Positions 25,501 through 33,051 of a stretch of DNA of 40,774 nt are shown piece by piece. The stretch comes from Prevotella sp. (GTDB lineage Bacteria; Bacteroidota; Bacteroidia; Bacteroidales; Bacteroidaceae), in contig JAFYYV010000034.1 of assembly GCA_017557405.1 (NCBI GenBank), forward strand, positions 1 through 40,774. Direction: 5' to 3'. The notes under the pieces were generated by a model. It was not told the DNA's origin, ran no database searches, and saw only the letters and a list, made by a program, of their open reading frames with translations. The translations under genes were made by a program, and so were the position numbers. Within the stretch, counting starts at the first letter, position 1, and every line of letters starts with the position of its first letter.

Positions 25501-27531
25501 ACGCGCCACATGCGTTCGAAGCGCGGAGAACACGAGATTGTAGTTTATGAGGAAATGGGATGCTCGGTCGATGCCAACGAGGTGACTTCTGACAAGGCTA
25601 TGGAAAAGAACAATGAAGTTTCGGCTCATACCTTCCTCGCCGCCGTCATCAAAAACACCACGACAGGCCAATGGGAAAAGAGCAACATCACCACCGACGA
25701 CGGCATTGTTGACAGCAAGCCAGTAGTGACCATCCAAGACGATGGAAAAGCTGCCTGTGTGTGGCAGCGTGGAAGCATACACACTCTCCAGCAGGAGGTG
25801 GGCAATGACACACTCTACAACAACGCCATGCGCGGAAATCTCGTACTATCCATCTACGATGGCAATGCATGGAGCAAGCCCGTCAATCTTTACAGTATCG
25901 ACGAAGACCATGTGGCTGCAGAATACGACCTCATCATGCGCAACGACACAGTGCTCGTGGGAACTCGTATCATGGACTATCCCCTCGATTCCTTGCGCAT
26001 GAAACCACGTTTCAGCTATGCGTCTGTCGATCAGCCCACGAAGAAAGTGAGCATCACCCCCGATCCCATCACGCCGCTTCACTTCTTCATGAATCGCGTG
26101 GGACAGCATGGTGTCATCGCAATGCTCTATGAAAAGAACGACTCCACGCGCGACATCTATGTGAAGACGCTCGCCATGAGTGGTCGCGACAATGGATTGG
26201 CAGGCAGCGACCTCGGAGCCAACTTCTGCTCGACGAACCGTGTGAAGATCATCTGCGACCGTGCCGCTGAGAAACTCAACGACTTCGCCATCCTATGGAC
26301 CGAGATGAACAATGTGGCTCATAATAGTGGCGAGGCCAGCACCAACACCGAAGAAATGCGACTGATGCTCAACGCCTCGCGCATCAACTTGCAGCCCGCA
26401 CCGCGTATCACGGCGCCCATCACACTCGGATGCGAACGCGATAGTCTCATCATGACCGACTTCGACGGATTCCTCGACGATTCACGCATCAAGGTGGTGT
26501 ATTCACTTGTTGACATCGAAACGGGCGCTGCTGTCATCATGAGCAACGAAAAGTACTTCACCAACAGTTTCGAATACGACATGGCTTATCCTAAGGATGC
26601 TGTTTTGGCTAGCAACACCCTGCCGCTGAACCTCGAGGTGCGCAACACGGGAACGTCGGGCATTCGACAAGTGACGGCGAAAGTGAATGATAGTGAGTTT
26701 GTCATTGCTGACTCGTATGTGCCGCCTCTCCAGAAACGCTCGTTCGTTGTGAACTATCCCATCAGCAACGATTTCGATGGATACATCTCCAGCGACGTGA
26801 TTGTCGACTACGACAATGTGTTCCGTGCAGAGTATCATCCCAAGCGCAAGAATGTGAGCTTCCGTCGACAGGTTAAGTCGAAGACTCTGACAAACGTCTC
26901 TGTGGAAGACGTGGAATGCCGACTCATTGGTCATTGCGTTGAAGACGGTGTGAACAACTTCGTGGTTGAACTCATCGACCATTCGGTCCGTGGCCTCTCA
27001 CCACGCAACGCCGTGCACGTGGGCATCTATGCACATCCAACTAATATCGAACCGCTCCTCGACGAAGCCGAGACGATAGTCACTGCCGAAGACTTCTCTG
27101 AAATCGGAGGACAACGCAAGGCGTACGCCACGGTAAGAGTGACAGACGTTAAAGCGCCTTTGCGTGCGTATGTCTCCACGCATATCTTCAACACCTCGGA
27201 ATCTGAAGACCTTTTGGATTCCTACGTGGAGAACCGTAGTGCAAGAGACAATTCCTACTACATCACGCTGCTGCCTCACAACGATCCTACCATTGTTGAG
27301 CAAATCATGAAGGACGGCGGCCAGAGCAAGGCCTCGTTCTTGGTGAAAGCTGAAGCAGGTGGCTTGCGCATCAGCGGTCTGAAAAAGGGAACCCACCTGC
27401 GTATCTATGGTGTGAACGGCATTATGTTGTTCAATAAGGCTGATGTTGACAACGAGGTCTTCGTTCCTCTCAAGTCAAACAATGTCTATCTCATTAGCGA
27501 TGGAAAGGAAATCCTGAAGTATGCTTTCTAA
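22549..27531 (+). CDS. Very large secreted protein of unknown function with sorting-like C-terminus
   Basis: This is a 1660-residue exported protein. The open frame begins at 22444, but that part overlaps the small gene; starting at 22549 (or 22555) gives a proper signal peptide ending in GQAQ. I see no enzyme motif. Residues about 50-560 are beta-rich modules. A Gly-rich segment (about 630-890) has alternating GYGISIATP, FDARAEVEGGLKRF and GVRGGLKIGVGYGLAG, like strands of a barrel or large beta-sheet. Later parts resemble beta-propeller/Ig-like modules, including a CARDB-like stretch (LPLNLEVRNTGTSGIRQVTAKV). The end reads LRIYGVNGIMLFNKA...VYLISDGKEILKYAF, similar to type IX secretion tails. 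It is followed 31 bp later by the BspA-like gene. Surface or extracellular location is inferred. Confidence 0.78.
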   Translation: MTMRKWNFLRMLFSTLLLLCGVIQGQAQDFKLYFANNVTDVVDFTKIEDESSPLVWREVKNNDISGNLAEVIEVRKMFDSKEMKFRKEQRQFWTMRDHCLLCFRINDGKGQSGSFTVEVEDSVGKAPQMLSTSRFFFVNAPRQGEDVKIRVYKSDDKDKANAITFKYRVYDWDDDNLYIFQLDSKRQLAKETYRLQYVLGHTDEEGTFQTDTTTLALREESFQSFYVNNNRDLLDVFLISGDESRPEEEHKLRLNKARLHTGVTLDPDYSVTSLSANFKLDKHENRELVNFNWIGSGLYERFDTLYVKLLNSKGEDIQRATFHIEAIDEKGERIPNDQGMKYLSYDRKLKQHMILTYGRPAYMEIVASGYVPRLYQYPGAADPVTRIVDESLCSATVQLLTNRNTDGSIAMSSAHVKVLHDTKNVWNIYGEDHAICDIEDFDITFRPTADTLYYFQDAGHQYPKTYNNGVVEKFAKLNLSFAIPRGQSMSSIKMYGREVQTEKEYEFDRPYTRTINISNFPSFTYNYVDMDFDLVDVLPKNTLCRISMRAGDFTYEEFPFFYHLYLDRQKTRDDAASKAEEQVPGTDNKQRDAAFADAGFSFGLPMNFTLNFKPLVVNSSIFVDFRKQVVSAKVSMTYSTVPKNPRANLLREEAKEATKENNQQLWKKDDDHKLGYNTKGSVKLEDWILNEMDDIFSYSPGNIGVGLTLSGTLAMDVPFNPFGDKGFTLNQVSVVGGYGISIATPDILNSYLNGGGFGAIFKKLPCFHIGFNFDARAEVEGGLKRFYKDEANALGYYAQASLKAKVGAWAEFSTPANPVLHIAAGVRGGLKIGVGYGLAGPLKSQAPDHGGFFLVVGGVEAYANLHSFIFNWAGRAGITWGKKWLFPHDNDHNPFHSKYPWWLDAKNAKSVAESYRRLPLLSATTFGETLVTDVAADANPHFIDENHVVYNDLKDPANYNDDCVTLMNLDDNTTANISQSDKTTTRHMRSKRGEHEIVVYEEMGCSVDANEVTSDKAMEKNNEVSAHTFLAAVIKNTTTGQWEKSNITTDDGIVDSKPVVTIQDDGKAACVWQRGSIHTLQQEVGNDTLYNNAMRGNLVLSIYDGNAWSKPVNLYSIDEDHVAAEYDLIMRNDTVLVGTRIMDYPLDSLRMKPRFSYASVDQPTKKVSITPDPITPLHFFMNRVGQHGVIAMLYEKNDSTRDIYVKTLAMSGRDNGLAGSDLGANFCSTNRVKIICDRAAEKLNDFAILWTEMNNVAHNSGEASTNTEEMRLMLNASRINLQPAPRITAPITLGCERDSLIMTDFDGFLDDSRIKVVYSLVDIETGAAVIMSNEKYFTNSFEYDMAYPKDAVLASNTLPLNLEVRNTGTSGIRQVTAKVNDSEFVIADSYVPPLQKRSFVVNYPISNDFDGYISSDVIVDYDNVFRAEYHPKRKNVSFRRQVKSKTLTNVSVEDVECRLIGHCVEDGVNNFVVELIDHSVRGLSPRNAVHVGIYAHPTNIEPLLDEAETIVTAEDFSEIGGQRKAYATVRVTDVKAPLRAYVSTHIFNTSESEDLLDSYVENRSARDNSYYITLLPHNDPTIVEQIMKDGGQSKASFLVKAEAGGLRISGLKKGTHLRIYGVNGIMLFNKADVDNEVFVPLKSNNVYLISDGKEILKYAF

Positions 27532-27562
27532 ACCGATTTTCCCGATGAAAAAGAATAAAAAT

Positions 27563-30500
27563 ATGAAAAAATACATATTGTTGAGCCTCTTGCTGGCTCT
27601 CGCCATGACAAAAGCCTTTGCCGACGAAGTGGCAGGTTTCGACGGACCAACGTGGTACGATTATCGTGCCGACAGCTATGCTGGCGGTAACGGGAATGAG
27701 AATAATCCCTACCTGATATCTACCCCAGCGCAGTTGGCAAAGTTGGCTTACGAAGTAAACGTGAAAGGTGCAGAGGGTTACTATAAACTCACTGCCAACA
27801 TATCGCTGAACGAGCGCGTAGATGGTGAGCGTGTGCTATGGGTCCCTATCGGCATCAGTGAAGACAAACCCTTCAAGGGAACGCTGACCAACCCAGACGG
27901 ATATGTCATCGAGGACATGATAATCAGAGCGAACAGCACAGAAACCACCAGTTGCTTCGGACTCTTTGGTTATGTCAAAGAAGGAACGGTTGATGGTATC
28001 ATTATGAAGGAGGCAGACATAAGAGTGACTGATGTGAGTACTCAGTATTGCGCAGGTCTGATTTGTGGTGAGTTGAAAGACGGAAATGTGAAGAACTGCG
28101 AGGTACAGGGATATATTACTGCGAAGGGCATCGGTTATTTATCGACAACTCCCACTAACGTCAATTTCACTACACTTACCACTCCTTCGAAGGTATGCAT
28201 CGGTGGCTTAGTGGGTCGGAGCTGGAATCTTTATTATCAAGGAACGGGAACAGGCTCCTTTATTAGCTGTGTGGCTAGGGTAGAGATAAATATCGACGGT
28301 GCCTCAGATTCCATGACCACGCTCGGTGCGGTAGCTGCAGGTGGTGTGGTGGGTTTGTCATACGGACCCGTCGTTGATTGCCATTCTGTTTTGACAGTGA
28401 CAGCGAAGAACCTCTCGGCAGAGGAATATAGTTGTTTGGGAGGTGTCGTGGGTTATTGCTATTGTAACATAAGCAACGCAACAATGAGAATTTGGTATTG
28501 CTCTGCGTCGGGAGATATGACGGTGGAGGATAGGTCACTTACGCGCACAGGCGGGCTGATTGGGTGCTCCACTGGGTATAGGTCGCAACTGTATATGAAG
28601 TATTGCGCCACATCGGTGACGCTAACCGGAGGTCACACGCTGGGAGGTATGATAGGCCAATGTTATCAGGATTCAGGCATTAGTAACGCAGCCCCAAGTG
28701 GCGTACGTCTGCAGAACAATTTGTGCAGTTCGTATATAGATGCTCGCAATGCAACTTATGCGGGGGGATTCTTCGGCGAAGTTTCCAGTGAAAAGCATTT
28801 TGGTCGTGAGTATCATGATTTTACGGAGGCCATTGATTATAACTTTTTCTTCGGAACGATGGTGAAGCCCACAGAATCAACAAGATACGGCACAGTGCTT
28901 GGATATGCCAACTATAAAGGCTCACCCACGTTCGAAAACTTCAGCTATAGCGGGGAGATGTGCAATCTGCAGACCAATGGCATGGGATATAATTTGTCGC
29001 ATGTAGGCATCTACGATGGTACGATGCCCGACGCTGATGGTTATAGTTTTTTTGGCATTAATTGGGGTGGTGGTCTTACCTCTGATCATCCAGAGCGAGC
29101 AGCTTTATCCGAGGATCATATAACGATGTGCTATACCGACAACTATATTATTTGCGGATCGCTTTTCTATATTACCAACGACAGGAAGACACTATACAAT
29201 GCAAATGATGTCACCATCGATTTCTCCATCGAAGATGTCAAAAACAGTTCTACTGGCGAGCGAAAGGCCGTCTTTACTGTGCCCGACGACGTAAAGTGCG
29301 TGAAGGTAGTCGATAAGCACCTTTATCCGCTTGACCCAGGTGAGGTGGTAGTCACCGTCAAATGGAACGGACTGCAGCGTAAGGTGCATCTTTACATCAC
29401 GTATGGACAGGAGTGGAATGGTGGTTCGTCGGTTTACTTTGACAACGTTTATTATGATTCACAAGGTAATCCAAGTTCTTCTTTTGCTGATTATAATGCA
29501 GACGGGTCGGCTGAGAAACCTTATCTCATTCATACAGTCGACCAGTTGAACGGTGTGCTGCACACTACGAAATACAACAAAGCGGGTGTACATATCAAGC
29601 TGGCTAATGATATCTTCTTCAATACCCATCTGCTGCAAGAAGACGGTACACCACGTGCTGACGCAAGGAAGTGGGACCCTGTTGACCTCAAAGCGAATCT
29701 CGATGGCAACGGCAAGACCATCTACGGCCTGTATGTGAATAAGGTTTCTACAGCCCAGGATCAGTCATTCGGTCTATTTGCCAACCTCTACGGTTCAGTA
29801 GAAAACCTCGCTATCGTGGATAGTCATGTGGAAGTGGATTCTGAGCACGAAGGTATCAATGTAGGTATGCTGTGCGGCAGTATGAAAGATGGGGCTTCTG
29901 TCAGTAACTGCCTGATGCACGGTAATGTGGTGTCAGATGCCAATCGTGGAGGTTTATGTGGTAATGCCGAAGCTGACAATATTTCCATCACAGACATCTT
30001 TAGTTGTGTACATGTTTATCAGCCAGGATGGCCCCAAAAAGTGACCGGTGCTGATTATAGCGGAGGTGTTGCGTGCAATGTTTCCTGGGATGTCATGGAA
30101 CGGTGTTTCTCTACAGGAAGAGTGGAAGACTATTCCTTGTGGAACGATGGAATAGTTAACACGGACGCTGTAATCGACTGCTATTATGATGCACAGATGT
30201 TGGATTGGCCTGGAACCGAAAGGGATTATGCCTTGACAACGAAACAGATTCTTTCTCGGAAACTCTATGAAGGCAAGGAAAAATGGCAGCAGCAGGAGGA
30301 GTGCTATCCCATGTTGAAGACCTTTGCAGATACACCCTATGGTAAACTGCTCGCCATACCAGTGCTCTTTGATGGTCTTGATGACGATGCTCCATTTTTT
30401 GATTCTCATTATTTGAAGGATGACTGGGCCGGTAATGTAAACTACATCTTCGAGTTCCCTACGGAGGATGTTACATGGAGTGCTCTCCATGACGATACAT

Positions 30501-32050
30501 ATATTGACGTGATTAACGATTGCGGGGCGGCTTCATTGGTGAAGGAGACAGGTGATGATGTGGAGATGCTGATTGGTCTGTCGAATAATACCGAGAGTAT
30601 GTGTACGAGGGCTATGCGCACCCTGCCGCTGAACATCCGTAGTGGGCTCACTTCATTCCGTTTCAAAGATCCTATCGCACAGACAGCTGCCGGAGCTGCT
30701 TTCGATAAAGAAGCACCACTCGGTACCCTCACGCTGCGTGAGTTAGTGGAAGCTACGAAGAATGACTTCGCGGTGTTCAACAGCTACGCCACAGGTTTGC
30801 AATACTTCCCAGAGTTCCGCTATTTCACTGCTACGACGACACTCGAAGAAGGTATGCTCTCTGGTCTCGACCAGCTTAGTGAGTTGCAACTGCCGAAAAA
30901 ACTGCAGACCATCGATACCAACGCCTTCAACGGTTGTACCAGCTTGGAGGAAATCACGCTACCCACTACCTTCTCGACCTTGAACGAAGGAGGTCTCTAC
31001 GGCTCAGGCATCAAGAATGTGCTGGTCAATCCCAAGCATGAAACGATGGAGAGTATCGATGGTGCACTTTTCGAAACCGACAATGATGGCAAACTCCATT
31101 TGGTGGCTTATCCACCGGGACGCGGTGAAGCCGATGCAACCATCAGCGCACAGTTCAACTATATTGACGACTACGCGTTCTACAAGATACCCGAGTTGAG
31201 GAACATCTATATCGACAACTGTCTGCCCGACGGAAATCTGGTGATTCCTACAAAAGTATCCAATCCTAACCCCATTATACACGAGAACGCAAACGACAAG
31301 ATACACGTCTTTGTGAACGATGGTTCGTATGACTCGAGGCTATTCTGGGATTATGAAGGGGATTCTTTCTGGGGAGGAGAGTATTACGATACTGACCATT
31401 TGCACATTTACTATCCGCTGAACATGACAAGTGCTGGTTGGGCAACACTCTACATCGGATTCCCCACGCAGTTGCCTGAAGGTTTCAACGCATATGTGGT
31501 GAAGAAAATAGACGAGGAAGAAGGGCAAGGAGAAGCCACACTGAAGAACATTGGACGTGTGATTCCAGGAACTGTCCCAGTGGTCATCAAGAATGCTGAT
31601 CCAGATAATTTGAAACCAGGCGTCTATCCGCTGACGCGATGGGACGGTGAAGTACCCGACGTAGCGAAATACAATAATCGCCTCGTGGGCACCTACATCG
31701 GACAGGAAGGCAAGTGGGGCATTCCAACGAACCAGGAGACATCCATCACGGGTGGTACCTTGACACTCGGACGCAATAGTAAGGGCGATGTTGGGTTCTA
31801 TAAATATAATGGTAAAGAAGTTCCTCCTTATCGCGCGTACCTTCCTTATAATACGATAGCAGAAGGGGCAAAGGGTTATTCGTTCATCATCGATGACACT
31901 ATCGACGATGTTCCAACTGGTATCCAACATCCAACACCCAACATCCAACAATCAACCACCATTTACGACATCAGCGGCCGCAAGTTGTCGAATGGTCAAA
32001 TGAGAAAGGGAATCTATATCATCAACGGTAAAAAGGTTGTGATTAAGTGA
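27563..32050 (+). CDS. Large surface protein with GLUG-type repeats, BspA-like leucine-rich repeats and sorting tail
   Basis: The start at 27563 gives a compact signal peptide (MKKYILLSLLLALAMTKAFADE) and 1495 residues; ATGs at 27545 and 27521 are in frame. Two copies of a module begin NENNPYLISTPAQLAKLA (about 40) and SAEKPYLIHTVDQLNGVL (about 650). Each leads into GLUG-like Gly-rich turns (GGLVGRSWN, GGVVGLSYG, GGVVGYCYC, GGMIGQCYQ). A BspA-type leucine-rich repeat region lies at about 1105-1215 (LSELQLPKKLQTIDTNAFNGC). The extreme C-terminus, IYDISGRKLSNGQMRKGIYI, ends in GKKVVIK and matches short Prevotella-type sorting signals. Such proteins are usually adhesins or ligand-binding surface proteins. 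A heptamer repeat tract lies just before the tail. A hairpin terminator follows. Confidence 0.85.
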   Translation: MKKYILLSLLLALAMTKAFADEVAGFDGPTWYDYRADSYAGGNGNENNPYLISTPAQLAKLAYEVNVKGAEGYYKLTANISLNERVDGERVLWVPIGISEDKPFKGTLTNPDGYVIEDMIIRANSTETTSCFGLFGYVKEGTVDGIIMKEADIRVTDVSTQYCAGLICGELKDGNVKNCEVQGYITAKGIGYLSTTPTNVNFTTLTTPSKVCIGGLVGRSWNLYYQGTGTGSFISCVARVEINIDGASDSMTTLGAVAAGGVVGLSYGPVVDCHSVLTVTAKNLSAEEYSCLGGVVGYCYCNISNATMRIWYCSASGDMTVEDRSLTRTGGLIGCSTGYRSQLYMKYCATSVTLTGGHTLGGMIGQCYQDSGISNAAPSGVRLQNNLCSSYIDARNATYAGGFFGEVSSEKHFGREYHDFTEAIDYNFFFGTMVKPTESTRYGTVLGYANYKGSPTFENFSYSGEMCNLQTNGMGYNLSHVGIYDGTMPDADGYSFFGINWGGGLTSDHPERAALSEDHITMCYTDNYIICGSLFYITNDRKTLYNANDVTIDFSIEDVKNSSTGERKAVFTVPDDVKCVKVVDKHLYPLDPGEVVVTVKWNGLQRKVHLYITYGQEWNGGSSVYFDNVYYDSQGNPSSSFADYNADGSAEKPYLIHTVDQLNGVLHTTKYNKAGVHIKLANDIFFNTHLLQEDGTPRADARKWDPVDLKANLDGNGKTIYGLYVNKVSTAQDQSFGLFANLYGSVENLAIVDSHVEVDSEHEGINVGMLCGSMKDGASVSNCLMHGNVVSDANRGGLCGNAEADNISITDIFSCVHVYQPGWPQKVTGADYSGGVACNVSWDVMERCFSTGRVEDYSLWNDGIVNTDAVIDCYYDAQMLDWPGTERDYALTTKQILSRKLYEGKEKWQQQEECYPMLKTFADTPYGKLLAIPVLFDGLDDDAPFFDSHYLKDDWAGNVNYIFEFPTEDVTWSALHDDTYIDVINDCGAASLVKETGDDVEMLIGLSNNTESMCTRAMRTLPLNIRSGLTSFRFKDPIAQTAAGAAFDKEAPLGTLTLRELVEATKNDFAVFNSYATGLQYFPEFRYFTATTTLEEGMLSGLDQLSELQLPKKLQTIDTNAFNGCTSLEEITLPTTFSTLNEGGLYGSGIKNVLVNPKHETMESIDGALFETDNDGKLHLVAYPPGRGEADATISAQFNYIDDYAFYKIPELRNIYIDNCLPDGNLVIPTKVSNPNPIIHENANDKIHVFVNDGSYDSRLFWDYEGDSFWGGEYYDTDHLHIYYPLNMTSAGWATLYIGFPTQLPEGFNAYVVKKIDEEEGQGEATLKNIGRVIPGTVPVVIKNADPDNLKPGVYPLTRWDGEVPDVAKYNNRLVGTYIGQEGKWGIPTNQETSITGGTLTLGRNSKGDVGFYKYNGKEVPPYRAYLPYNTIAEGAKGYSFIIDDTIDDVPTGIQHPTPNIQQSTTIYDISGRKLSNGQMRKGIYIINGKKVVIK
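31922..31956 (+). repeat. Heptanucleotide tandem repeat before the sorting tail
   Basis: Five 7-bp units: ATCCAAC, ATCCAAC, ACCCAAC, ATCCAAC, AATCAAC. They encode GIQHPTPNIQQST, a linker right before the C-terminal IYDISGR tail of the surface protein. A change by one unit would shift the frame and remove only the tail, roughly the last 30 residues. Confidence 0.85.
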
Positions 32051-32081
32051 ATGTGACTTAACTTCAACCTGATTAAACTAT

Positions 32082-32127
32082 AAAATGCGACAAATTATAG
32101 GGGTGTTCTCTTGATTTGTCGCATTTT
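32082..32127. terminator. Perfect 14-bp hairpin after the surface-protein operon
   Basis: AAAATGCGACAAAT (32082-32095) and ATTTGTCGCATTTT (32114-32127) form a perfect inverted repeat with an 18-nt loop, 31 bp after the stop codon of the BspA-like gene. It can serve as a terminator. The same TGCGACA dyad recurs at 36308-36347 at an equal place upstream of another promoter, and a further TGTCGCA half-site follows at 32136, so an operator role is also possible. Confidence 0.65.
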
Positions 32128-32170
32128 CTTGTTTCTGTCGCATACATTTGGGAGAAAAAACGATTGTTTT

Positions 32171-32202
32171 TTTGTTACCTGTCCAAATACTGCTTAACTT
32201 TG
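32171..32202 (+). promoter_or_regulatory. Promoter of the outer-membrane barrel gene (duplicated cassette copy A)
   Basis: TTTG at 32171-32174, a 20-nt spacer, and TAACTTTG at 32195-32202 match the Bacteroidetes promoter pattern exactly. The sequence from about 32101 through the signal-peptide codons (about 32290) closely matches 36323-36520. Confidence 0.75.
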
Positions 32203-32247
32203 CATCGTCAAAACAAACAAAGTATAACAATTTAAATAAAAAAAACA

Positions 32248-32844
32248 ATGAAAAAGATTTTTGCAATGGTAGCAGTCGCCATAATGACTGCAATGAATGT
32301 GAATGCACAGAATGGTTACGATGAAACAAAGCACGAGGTGGCTATCAGTTGTGGTGCCTATTCGAACTCGCAGATTATCGATGTGTTCGAGAATATTGGC
32401 GGAGCCATAGTGGGTGCTAAGTTTGAGAATGAGAAGTTTTTCGGTCCTATCAGTGTTGAGTATTTCTATCACATGAAGAACTGGCTTGGTGTAGGTGCCA
32501 TCGTCGCCTATGGTCAGAACGAGCAGGATGTGATGTCGGGCAAAGAAAAGATTGGTGTGAGCAAAAACACTTACATGACGGTGATGCCCGCTGTGAAGTT
32601 CGACTGGCTGCGTAAGAAAAACTTTGGCATGTACTCGAAGTTCGCCTTCGGTGCCACCCTGCGCAATGAGAAGTACGAAAGCGAATCTGCTTCCAGTAAA
32701 AATTCCAACGACAATGAACTGCACGTGAACTGGCAAGCATCGCTCCTCGGTATTGAGGCAGGCAGTCCTACAGTTCGTGGCTTCTTGGAACTGGGCACTG
32801 GTGAACAGGGAATTGCTCTCATCGGCGTGCGCTATAAGTTCTAA
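32248..32844 (+). CDS. Small outer membrane beta-barrel protein
   Basis: This 198-residue exported protein starts MKKIFAMVAVAIMTAMNVNAQ, a clean signal peptide. The mature part alternates short beta strands with aromatic ends (KFFGPISVEYFYHMKNWLGVGAIVAYG; FGMYSKFAFGATLRNEKYESES; WQASLLGIEAG) and ends IALIGVRYKF, the terminal aromatic expected of a BAM substrate. Eight or so strands fit an OmpX/OmpA-type small barrel. Function is unknown. It appears monocistronic, with its own promoter and a terminator at 32882. Its leader and first ~12 codons are shared with the exported protein at 36471. Confidence 0.8.
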   Translation: MKKIFAMVAVAIMTAMNVNAQNGYDETKHEVAISCGAYSNSQIIDVFENIGGAIVGAKFENEKFFGPISVEYFYHMKNWLGVGAIVAYGQNEQDVMSGKEKIGVSKNTYMTVMPAVKFDWLRKKNFGMYSKFAFGATLRNEKYESESASSKNSNDNELHVNWQASLLGIEAGSPTVRGFLELGTGEQGIALIGVRYKF

Positions 32845-32881
32845 AAAATTATCAAACTACAATAAACCTGCTGATTCAGCA

Positions 32882-32920
32882 CCGCTGCTAACTCGAGAGA
32901 GCCGTCAGCGGATTTTTTTT
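32882..32920 (+). terminator. Rho-independent terminator after the barrel gene
   Basis: CCGCTG (32882-32887) pairs with CAGCGG (32906-32911), followed within two bases by T8. It lies 38 bp after the stop codon of the barrel gene. Confidence 0.75.
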
Positions 32921-32998
32921 ATGTAATGATAACCATAATGATCTTTGAAAGGTAATGAATATCTAGGTTAGAGTATTTAGTGAAAAAATATCCAGAAG

Positions 32999-33030
32999 TT
33001 TGCGGTTTCTGGATATTTTTTTTATCTTTG
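32999..33030 (+). promoter_or_regulatory. Promoter of the second partner-switch operon
   Basis: TTTG at 32999-33002, a 20-nt spacer and TATCTTTG at 33023-33030 are an exact match to the Bacteroidetes pattern. The promoter lies inside the upstream extension of the phosphatase reading frame (open from 32980), so the real start must be downstream, at 33052. Confidence 0.75.
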
Positions 33031-33051
33031 TGGCAATTAAACACTAATGGC

